Assembly (NCBI GenBank): GCA_032622095.1
Contig: CP136061.1
Coordinates: 253,281,582 to 253,345,581 of the forward strand
Length of the DNA: 64,000 bases
From: Siphonodentalium dalli
Taxonomy: Eukaryota; Mollusca; Scaphopoda; Gadilida; Siphonodentaliidae
Direction: 5' to 3'
Position numbers and translations under genes: made by a program. This document shows, piece after piece, positions 55,653 to 64,000 of the stretch (positions are counted from its first letter, which is position 1; every line of letters begins with the position of its first letter). Under the pieces are notes generated by a model. The model did not search any database, was not told the DNA's origin, and was given only the letters and a program-made list of their open reading frames with translations.

Positions 55653-57190
55653 CATACGTGTTTATCTTCGTTAAATAATTGCAGTCCAACATGAATATTT
55701 AAGACGTTTGAGAAACTACAGCAACCCGAGTTTTATCCAGGTAATGGAGCATGGAGTGATTTTGTCACGTGGTTCAACACCCCCAGGTGACCGAAGTGGG
55801 TTATAGCGATGGGGGAATAATTTTTTCCCCTAGCTCTTGGTTAATGATCCTCAACAATAATCGAAAAAATAACCCAGACATCCAACAATTTATGCTCCCC
55901 ATATACTTATTTTTCATCCCCCCCCCCTACAACCGGTGGAATCTGCTGCTCCTACTACTATTTGTTTCCCTCTACACAGTGATCGTCCCCATCATGATAT
56001 TTCCAGCTCCAGTGCAACACTGGTGCCCATGATTTGTAAACGGGTTGTCCCATGTTAACTCTTGAAATATCGATTAAAACAAGTCTCTATTCTCATCACA
56101 TTAAATTATTACTAGAATTAGTAATTTGAAAAGTAAAAAAACCGGTAGCCCATAATCTGAATGAGGTAAATAGCCATACATGAGACTGACAGAATCCTAG
56201 ACCAAGAGCTTGACGAAATCAGAAGGCGTTTCACTGCATGCATTGCTGACACATGGGTTCGTATTGTCGTCTGTATGTTTTTAAACATGATTTATTTGTG
56301 TTTTTAAATATACACAGCATCGGGTCCATGCAACAGGCAAGCCTATTATATAAGTCCGGACCCACAAAATAGAAAATAACAAACATAAGACGCAACCAAT
56401 ATATAAGTGCAAATGTGCAAACAGACAGGCATATCGATACACAGAGGCCTCAATGCTTTATTCTCTCATCCAAGTTAATACATGTATAACATAAGGATAT
56501 TGAGATATAGAATTATATAAACAATAGATATATAGAAATATTATACAATAGATATGTACATATGGTTCCGGGTCGATGGTATGTTGAAATTCGATGAATG
56601 TATTCCGAGTTTTATTCTGACATCGCTACTATATAGCTTATTTTCGCCAAGAGTAATGGCGGCGCAATCTCGCGTGAAACCTTGTTGGTTGGAGTAAACT
56701 ATTTAATAGCAACGCTGTTGATGTCTTCACAGTCACGGGTGTGTTTAGATTTAGGTACAAATAATAGGTTACTACATGTAGGTCGTCAATTTTAGTATTT
56801 ATACCATCGATGATTGCCATATCGTTCACTAGTGACTATCGTATAATTGATTCCGGGAACCATACATATATACTAATATACCTACATTAAAGCCAAGTAT
56901 TAATGTCATACCGTATGACTATTTAAATAATCAATTATAACTGATATAAATGTAAATATACTTGAATCTTCATTGCGCTTATTGGCAGGTATTTACTTTA
57001 ATTCTTGGTTCACATCCATTCATCAATGTTGATGCTCAGCTAGCTAAATTCAGCAGAAAGTTTGAGACTTTCTGTCAAATCCCGCATCTGACCATCACCA
57101 TAGATGAATGAATGTTAATCCGTGTCGAATATACACATATATCATAGCAGATCAAAATTAGACAGATTCATGACGAGAGATTTTGATGCA
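55653..57190. other. Intergenic, no gene supported
   Basis: Short frames only. A C-run occurs at 55920-55927. Confidence 0.4.
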
Positions 57191-57684
57191 TTAATTGTGA
57201 TCTGAGAATACGTTCGTGATGATCCGAATGAAAGAACAAAGTCTGCGTAGTAATATGGGATTCTTCATATTGTGAATTTCATTTATCGCGGTAGCATTTA
57301 TTCGTCTATTATATTTTGGTTGTAAAAAGCGTTTTCTTACATCCGTAAAGAACTCACATTCCAATAAATAATGAAATTCATCACCAATGTATTTGTGACA
57401 CTTTGGGCATATTCTGTCAGCGATATCAATATTATTCCATCGGCCCGTCTCTATAGGTAGCTGGTGATTAGATGTACGGAATCTGCATAATGTTAACCGG
57501 TTTCTGGTATCAAGAATGCTCAAGTAATCTTCAAAATTGATATCTTGTTTGAACATTTTGTATATAATTCCCCTACTGCCCGAGGCTTCTATATCATTTT
57601 TCCATTTATTACGGAATCTACAAATAAGATTGCACTCAATGTATGTGAGTAATCGCTCAGTACAGGGAATTTTACCTATATCCA
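57191..57684 (-). pseudogene. LINE ORF2 C-terminus cut by a MITE
   Basis: The minus-strand frame reads NRLTLCRFRTSNHQLPIETG, then GRW, and CPKCHKYIGDEFHYLLEC, the C-x2-C-x(8)-H-x4-C tail of a common invertebrate non-LTR reverse transcriptase. The frame ends at a stop at 57191. Upstream, the coding sequence stops at 57684, where MITE family C begins with its TTAA, so the rest of the LINE is lost or displaced. Confidence 0.78.
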
Positions 57685-58186
57685 TTAAAGGCACGTGCGG
57701 CCTTAATTGTCGAAAATATTCATATTTGTTCCAAACACCGTAAACATTAAAACATTAAAACGCATACAGTTCCGTTCATATATACCATGACCATCGCGTA
57801 AACAGCATGTTATCATAAAGATTTACTATATTTTACCTAAGCAAGAGCCTGATTGTGTTACAGAAGACAGCACAATGCTACTGGCTAATCACACACAAAT
57901 GGCATAAACGCTCTTTATTAGTTCCATATCAGGTATTCACCAACAAAGAACGCTCTTTATGTTTACCATCATAATATAAACAAACATCAGAAAAGTAACT
58001 TTTTATGCTTTTGTTTACATAACAATGGTCAAACATATGACCATAACATACTGTTTATGCGATATTTATTATTTGTATACGGACAAAGTCTATCTATATT
58101 TTGATGTTCTTTCTGTTTGTGGCGGTTTTTGACGGGTGGAGCTATTTTCACAGGATACCCACCGCCAAGGCCAACCGTGTCTTTAA
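57685..58186. mobile_element. MITE family C copy with TTAA duplication
   Basis: TTAAAGGCACGTGCGGCCTT and AAGGCC...GTGTCTTTAA bound 502 bp with TTAA at both ends, a piggyBac-like target. The interior has AACGCTCTTTAT-type boxes in both halves and a GTTTACATAAC stretch. It lies in a LINE ORF. Confidence 0.88.
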
Positions 58187-58530
58187 GTGGATCTGACCAC
58201 ATTCTGTTAAAGTTTGCTTAACTTTGTTTATCCACGTGAAATTAGAGGATGAGACATTACTGAGTTTTAGCGCCAACATATATAATATTTTACAATATCT
58301 ATTACAATTCATATTTACTACTTTCAACCAATACTTCACCACGCGCATGTTTTTCCCAAAAAGCCATATATAACGGATGCGGAAATGTGGATATATGGTT
58401 TTAGATGACTGGGATGGGTAGAAAGGGAAAAACGGTAGATTACTGGGATAAATTAGTTTAAATTATACCCTTAATTTAAAATATGTTTCTGGATTAATAA
58501 TATTCATGAACAATTTCAAACAATTTACTT
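58187..58530. other. Spacer between two MITEs, no gene
   Basis: 344 bases without a recognisable feature. Its upstream part could be displaced LINE sequence, but I see no RT motif. Confidence 0.35.
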
Positions 58531-59064
58531 TTAAAGGCACGGGCGGCGTTCGTTGCAGAAATATTCATATTTGTTCAAATCGCCATCAACAGAAGGAATA
58601 TTAAAAAATATATAGTTTTGTTCATATGCCAAACATAATCAGCGCGTAAATAGTATATTGTCGTCAAGACGTACGATGGTGTACGTAAACAAGGGCCTGC
58701 TCGTGTTACAGAAGTTGTGCTTCTGTTTACATAACACATGCAGCGTAATTAATTCTATTAGTTAATCACACACAAATTATATAAACTCTCTTTATTATTT
58801 ACATATCAGGAAAACAGTAACAAATAACGCTCTTTATGTTTACCATATCCGGATCTAAACAAAAGCCAGGTAACGTAACGTTTTTTCTTTTGTGTACATA
58901 ACAAAGGGAAAAAAAAGAAAATAACATACTGTTTATGCCATATTTCTGATTGGTATACGAACAACGTCTGTCTATATCTTACTATTCTTTCTGTTTATGG
59001 CGGTTTTTGACGGAGGTGAATATTTTAACCGCATACCCATCACCAACGCCGCCCGTATCTTTAA
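58531..59064. mobile_element. MITE family C copy with TTAA duplication
   Basis: TTAAAGGCACGGGCGGCGTT and ACGCCGCCCGTATCTTTAA bound 534 bp. Related inside to 57685-58186 and 39647-40022. Confidence 0.88.
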
Positions 59065-59122
59065 CCTTATTTTCCAAAAGTAGAATCACCATACCGCATA
59101 ATTTGTACTGTCACATCGTCTA

Positions 59123-59548
59123 TATGTTGACCCGCCATATCAAATCCAGTCGTAAGTCGGGATTTTTTTTACCCTGTGCCAATGCATTCTCTTATATATG
59201 CGAGTCGACCATAGGTCGCCTCGCATATACAAGAGAATGCATTGGCCTAACAATTTTTTACCATTTAAAACAAATAAATGTTTCTTACAATTTTTAGGAC
59301 ATAAAATAAAAAACATCCATTACCCTGCAGGGAGCCCCACACATATATAGAAGCACACAGAAGAGTGTCGTCTGCTCATGTTTGTCTGGGGCTCTGTATG
59401 GTTGAAATTATAAAATTGTTAAAGAATACAAGAACAAAATATTAAAATTGTAAAAAATTGTTTGGCGCATATATAAGAGAATGCATTGGCACAGGGTAAA
59501 AAAAATTCCCGACTTGCGACTGGATTTGATATGGCGGGTCACATATGT
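59123..59548. mobile_element. MITE family A copy with damaged right module
   Basis: Matches 20024-20475. The left module is complete (59178-59246); the right one keeps only CATATATAAGAGAATGCATT (59469-59490). Ends: TGACCCGCCATATC and GATATGGCGGGTCACA. Confidence 0.87.
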
Positions 59549-59639
59549 TGACGGGTTATCTGTACCTTATGCATCATCGAGCCTGAATTCATTAGCGTTT
59601 TATATGTTCGTGAGTAAAGCGGCACGGTACTTAACTTTA

Positions 59640-59912
59640 AGCGCGGAACACGTCACAGATATTAAACACAATAGCATACATATTGTTGGTATACTGATGA
59701 ATCGTACTTGATTATACTGCTACGGGCACTTTAAAATATACTTAAAAGCTCGGTTTTTATTTTAAACAGTATTTTAACTACAAGAACATGCAATTTACAC
59801 GATATTGAGGATAAGAACACAATATCATATTGTTGGTATACAGACGAATCGTGCTTCAGTATACTGCCACGGGCACTTTAAATGTAGTTCAAGGTTCGGT
59901 ATTTGACGTTGC
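59640..59912 (+). repeat. Tandem duplication of about 160 bp
   Basis: CATATTGTTGGTATAC, GAATCGT, TATACTGC and CACGGGCACTTTAAA (first copy CTACGGGCAC) occur in order twice (59676-59733, 59827-59884). Confidence 0.75.
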
Positions 59913-60489
59913 GTGTAAAATAAAAGTTATCAAATCATGAAAATTTCCTCTAGAATATACTAAAGTATAGTATAATGATAGTATAAATGCGATATTATCC
60001 GCAAAAACACTCCGTATGAGCCGATCGTTTGTTGGTTTTAGCACGTACAGTGTGCGATAAGGAAACCACTCAAAAGCGCGATATTTTATGAGAGATTGGT
60101 TCACGGTTCCCCATTCTACACCGAAATCTTGAGTGCCGAGGATTAGCGAGGTCTATAGTACCTATACCGGTATGTTGTAAACAACATGGTATCAGTTTTA
60201 ACTCGCCTGAAACCGTTGTAGCAACAAAAAACAAAATATTTTGTTCCTAATATATACCCATGGAACTGGAACTGGAACTGAAACTGTTAATATGTTTTAG
60301 ATAATTTGAACAGTTCAAAAAATTCCTATGGACAGATAGTACATCTTCGATCTGATAAATCGTCTGGATTGGCTCACAACCACGACAATACTCATTTGTG
60401 ATATGCCCTAAGTACTAGATTCTAAAAAGTTTTATATATGACTATAGTCTGTACAAGTGCGTGGATCTGAAATACAAGCATCTATGCTA
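59913..60489. other. Intergenic, no gene supported
   Basis: GGAACTGGAACTGGAACTGA is a short simple repeat at 60261-60281. Nothing else was recognised. Confidence 0.4.
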
Positions 60490-60660
60490 TTACGTATAGT
60501 TATACTTGTTTTAGAGGGTAGCAGGAAGACAGCCCGATAGGGCTAAGCTACCCCCGACAATACACTGTTATAATTTATTATGTATTACTGCCACTGTGTC
60601 ATTCGTGTGTATTGTAAATAAACTATCCTATCCTATCCTATCCTAACCAAAGTTCACTTA
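60490..60660 (+). repeat. Retroposon 3' tail with (TATCC)n
   Basis: AGCCCGATAGGGCTAAGCT hairpin, then GTAAATAAACTATCC and repeats of TATCC. The hairpin plus short tandem tail is the usual 3' end of CR1/L2-like LINEs or SINEs. The body is not recognised. Confidence 0.5.
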
Positions 60661-60699
60661 TTGGGGTCTCACAGTGTTTTACTTATCGTTCACTCTTGA

Positions 60700-60875
60700 C
60701 TTACTGTTTTTTTTTTACATGACACAGCGTACGAACTACAATAACATAACATTTACACGATACTTATGATTGGTATAAGAACACGATATGTCTATATTAT
60801 TTCTGTTTATGGCGGATTTAACTGAGTGAATATTTTGACAGCAATACCCACCACCAACGCTTAAGGTAACTTTAA
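60700..60875. mobile_element. MITE family C, right part
   Basis: AACATAACATTTACACGATA, CTTATGATTGGTATAAGAAC, TTTCTGTTTATGGCGG, ACCCACCACCAACGC and a terminal TTAA. The left half is missing. Confidence 0.75.
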
Positions 60876-60929
60876 CATCCATGGTTTGCACCGCTGTGTG
60901 TCATTTTTTTTACAATAGAAAATAATTTA

Positions 60930-61380
60930 GGTAAGATGTCAAACTATAAAAAAGCCTGGTGAGACCACATCTAGAATATGCCCAACCTGCTTGGAGCCCA
61001 CATTTAAAGAAAAACATTGAAATGCTGGAGAAAGTGCAAAAAAAATTCACAAAACTAATACCAGAAGTGAAGGGCATACCATATGAAGAAAGACTAAAGA
61101 TGCTAAATATACCAACATTGAATTACAGAAGAATAAGACATGCTAGAATCCTTCGAGATATTTAACACCTATGATCCGGAAGAAGATGGCGTAATAAAAA
61201 GAAGCACCGAACTCAGAACCAGAGGGCATAACTACAAGCTATTCTGGAAGGAGCAAACAGGGATGTGATGAAATACTCATTCAGTCTAAGAGTGGTGGAG
61301 CAATGGAATCATCTAACAGAAAAAAGTGGTTTATGCAGAAGACATGAATTCATTAAAAACGTAAACTGGATTACCACTTA
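60930..61380 (+). pseudogene. LINE reverse-transcriptase C-terminus, frameshifted
   Basis: The plus-strand frame 60959-61165 reads RPHLEYAQPAWSPHLKKNIE, then LEKVQKKFTKLIPEV and YEERLKMLNIPTLNYRRIR, the usual text after the RT domain of CR1/RTE-like LINEs. A TAA ends it at 61165. A second frame (about 61268-61380) then gives KYSFSLRVVEQWNHL and FIKNVNWI, the expected C-terminal end. At least two frameshifts separate the pieces. Confidence 0.78.
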
Positions 61381-61734
61381 GAACCAAGAAATTTAATTAA
61401 ATTTCAAGGCTGAGTTGAGTCTGATACGATCAGTTAAACAACAAAATACAAATTCGGGAGAGTTCAGAGAAATAGAAGAAGATCAGAGGTGGATATTGTG
61501 GCATATTTAGAAGCCAGTGTCCACTGACAACATAAGGTTACATAAGGTCAAGAAATATCTACTCATGACCCAATCTTGTTTAACTCTTTCTATACTAAAT
61601 GGGTTTTCACACCCTGTTATAAAATATATATTGGAATGATCTAGTATTCATTTTAAGAGGTTTTCAGGAAAAATGGGCAGACGACAAAGAGACAAAAATA
61701 TAACTTCACACGCCTGTTAAAGGTACACAATCCG

Positions 61735-62085
61735 ATTCGATGGTTCCCATACCATTAGATTCCAACAACAACAACAACAACAACATTTCTTTAAATGCCG
61801 CTTCGGTTATCAGAATCGATTAATTTCCAGAATATAATGCTAACCACTGTCAACAATAGTACAAAATTGCCCATGAAGTGTTATATATCAACATTTTGTT
61901 CAACGCAATTTTGGTATCGAGAGTATGTCGTTTGGCATTCCTCGAATATTTGCCAGGCAGATTTCAAAAATCCACATCTGATAACTCTGACCTTTGTTGG
62001 GTTCCTCGACTCGAATCAAATATGTTTTACTCCCGAATGCAAAGAAATATTTAGGAGCGTTAATTCGGATTATGCATCTTTAAAT
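61735..62085 (+). repeat. Dispersed repeat, copy 2 (partner at 18190-18620)
   Basis: Shares ordered phrases with 18190-18620, plus an (ACA)n expansion at 61763-61784. A 97-codon frame over it has no known motif. Confidence 0.6.
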
Positions 62086-62104
62086 TGAACACCCCGACTT
62101 CTGA

Positions 62105-62504
62105 TTAACCCTTTACCCAACAAACCGGCCAAAACCGGCCAAATAAAGCTTCAACAGCCTAAAATATCTTCGGTCTGTCTCAATAGAACCATACAAATAT
62201 GGGTATCATTGGAACCGGCTCTTTGACCACATTGTGATAGTTACAGTTATGCCCTGTGCCAATGCATTCTCTTATATATGCGAGTCGACCATAGGTCGCC
62301 TCGCATATATAAGAGAATGCATTGGCCTAAAAAAAAATCTTTTTTAACACTTTTTACCATTTTTTCTTACATTCTTTAACAATTTTATAATTTTTAATGT
62401 GTTAAGCCAATGCATTCTCTTATATATGCGAGGCGACCTATGGTCGACTCGCATATATAAGAGAATGCATTGGCACAGGGCCATTCTGTTGGGTAAAGGG
62501 TTAA
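62105..62504 (+). mobile_element. MITE family B, copy 3
   Basis: TTAACCCTTTACCCAACA and its inverse bound 400 bp, with two palindromic modules (62258-62326 and 62406-62474). Nearly identical to 52814-53204. Confidence 0.9.
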
Positions 62505-62792
62505 CCGGGGGCATACATGCTCCCGATGAGGAGGAGCCCATGTTCATAGTATAGATTGGGGGGGGGTTCGTGCGTATGCATCTGTCTGATGCATACATTA
62601 TACATCATGTCTGATTATTAGAGCAGCGAGTATCGAGATGCGAAGAAATAGTGAATGGAGAGTTGCACGCGCAACTAGAAAGGTTCAAAAGAAAAAAACT
62701 GATAGTCAGATAAATCAATTTGAAAACACAAAAGGCACACCAGTTAGAAGAGCTCAGAAAATAATATATTAGTTAAATACAAATTCCACAAC

Positions 62793-63317
62793 TTATGTTT
62801 CATCCTTCAACAAAGTAAATTTCCCACTTCCAGTGCCCATTTTGGCGATCATCTTAAATGGAGAGTTCAAATTTTGCACAAAAAGGTGGCAGTGTATCTT
62901 AGCTTCACAAAAATATATACGTTTATATACATTTGACAAAATGTTTTCTCTATAATTTGCATCAAACTGACTTAGTGTCCCGTCTAAAAAACGGCGGCCA
63001 TGTTTGACATCATCTTGGCTGCTGTCTATATATGCGGCCACATGTAAACATTGCTTTAACAAGTTGAGAGACATTATAATGAAGAAAATGTGTGGGATGT
63101 AGTTATATAAGTCATTGAGGTGCTCGCGGACCAATAATAGCATACCTGTACACGTTCCTTTGGTGAATGGGGTAAATGTAGTTAGCTCATGTGTCCAGAA
63201 TGTTATAGAGACTATCCACACCAACCACCGGCGCGGTTCACATAACAATAATGACCATATAGTGTTTGCGTAACTGCAGTTATAACGACAGCCACTAAAT
63301 TTAATACCAATTGCCAT
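62793..63317 (-). CDS. Hypothetical membrane protein (possible exon)
   Basis: A 174-codon frame starting with ATG. Two hydrophobic stretches stand out: about residues 31-45 (WLVWIVSITFWTHEL) and 72-92 (YIPHIFFIIMSLNLLKQCL). Several cysteines and a basic C-terminal half follow. No family is recognised. The composition is not repetitive and the frame is long for this AT-rich sequence, so it may be an exon of a multi-pass protein or a decayed gene. Confidence 0.33.
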   Translation of the reverse strand: MAIGIKFSGCRYNCSYANTIWSLLLCEPRRWLVWIVSITFWTHELTTFTPFTKGTCTGMLLLVREHLNDLYNYIPHIFFIIMSLNLLKQCLHVAAYIDSSQDDVKHGRRFLDGTLSQFDANYRENILSNVYKRIYFCEAKIHCHLFVQNLNSPFKMIAKMGTGSGKFTLLKDET

Positions 63318-63884
63318 TAATTGTAATATAGTGTTTCCGCCACCCTAGAATTATCGCGACAACATCGCTATAATATCCCCTATTAACCTCTCTGATGAAA
63401 CATGTGAATATTGACATAGTGCCTGATGCCATGATATGATCCATGACATACGATACCAGACACAGCAATTATGATGGTTCCGATTAAGTCCCTTCGGCGC
63501 AAACGGATCGCAGGAATTTTTTGTAATGGCATGCATGAATCCCTATATATGGCCTCAGTCTCCATATCGGCCAATCAACCCAGTCTCCATATCGACCAAT
63601 CGACCCAGCCGAGAACAATATCAATATGACGATAAAACTATATTCCCTTACCCCAAACCCATCTTGAACATTCCACATTGTTTTTGTGTGTTCAGTCAGA
63701 ATTATAGTTGTGCTCAACATTAATGCATGAAAACATTTCTGCTGTGCAGACTACCTTTCTCCTGGGGAGAGGCGCTCCACCTAAGTTGCTATAACTTGTG
63801 CTCCAAGCCCCATCCTATATTAGTTTGAAATGCATATATGCTCAATAATATATGAAACAACAATGTCAAGGATATAAGTGTATG
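63318..63884. other. Intergenic, no gene supported
   Basis: CCAGTCTCCATATCG-CCAATC is duplicated near 63558-63602. Frames on both strands overlap and show no motif. Confidence 0.4.
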
Positions 63885-64000
63885 ACTTACGGGGGGAAAG
63901 TACGACTTACGGGAGGAGTGTACGACTTACGGGAGGTGTGTACGACTTACGGGATGAGTGTACGACTTACGGGAGGTGTGTACGACTTACGGGATGAGTG
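63885..64000 (+). repeat. 20-bp tandem repeat, cut by the window end
   Basis: TACGACTTACGGGAGGTGTG and GGGATGAGTG variants at 20-bp spacing, about six copies, running off the right edge. Confidence 0.92.

Noticed and set aside
55769-56032. 87-codon hydrophobic frame as a membrane protein
   Set aside because: Its hydrophobic run follows from a C/T-rich stretch that is also present in a related repeat near 55.03 kb.
62622-62772. Basic 50-residue open frame after MITE B copy 3
   Set aside because: Possible transposase or gene fragment, but too short and without a recognisable motif.

Overview
This is AT-rich genomic DNA from a multicellular invertebrate. The signs are a spliced class A GPCR gene, a 5S-derived SINE-like sequence, LINE 3' ends of metazoan type, many MITE families and several minisatellites. 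I cannot name the species; the element mix would suit a lophotrochozoan, but that is inference. Most of the window is repeat-derived, and host genes are few.

The outstanding feature is a 12,384-bp Polinton/Maverick (adintovirus-like) element at 1893-14276. It sits inside a 29-bp satellite array (1-1892 and 14277 to about 14957). It has near-identical TIRs of about 480-488 bp that start with AG, and a perfect 6-bp target duplication (GACACT). Its right half (7255-13712) is a compact plus-strand cluster: packaging ATPase, small basic protein with a hydrophobic tail, conserved unknown protein, retroviral-type integrase with chromodomain, small membrane protein, minor capsid (penton-like) protein, pX-like basic core protein, major capsid protein, adenain-like protease and a zinc-knuckle protein. 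The left half (2381-7254) has no credible gene, and no protein-primed DNA polymerase B is visible anywhere in the element. It therefore looks able to build, fill and mature a particle and to integrate, but would have to borrow its replication polymerase. This is my main candidate for an undescribed system.

15-41 kb is a patchwork of non-autonomous DNA transposons (long-TIR elements at 24.3-26.5, 31.3-32.4, 35.3-36.9 and 38.3-39.2 kb), tandem repeats, foldback hairpins and a LINE 3' end. One unassigned single-exon ORF with a membrane segment lies on the minus strand at 19.0-19.5 kb.

42.9-46.0 kb (minus) holds a two-exon class A GPCR gene: a signal-peptide exon (45658-46006) and a 7TM exon (42891-44257), whose splice sites are in phase. 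The start of exon 1 has been tandemly copied several times just upstream (46.0-46.4 kb).

46.8-64 kb contains foldbacks, a MITE with iteron-like arms, a 5S-rRNA-derived repeat, and a decayed Crypton-type tyrosine recombinase gene (50.85-53.3 kb, minus) interrupted by two inverted copies of one MITE. It also has two LINE 3' ends, TTAA-flanked MITEs and one unassigned membrane-protein-like ORF (62.8-63.3 kb, minus). Two otherwise unrelated MITE families share the same 69-bp palindromic module.
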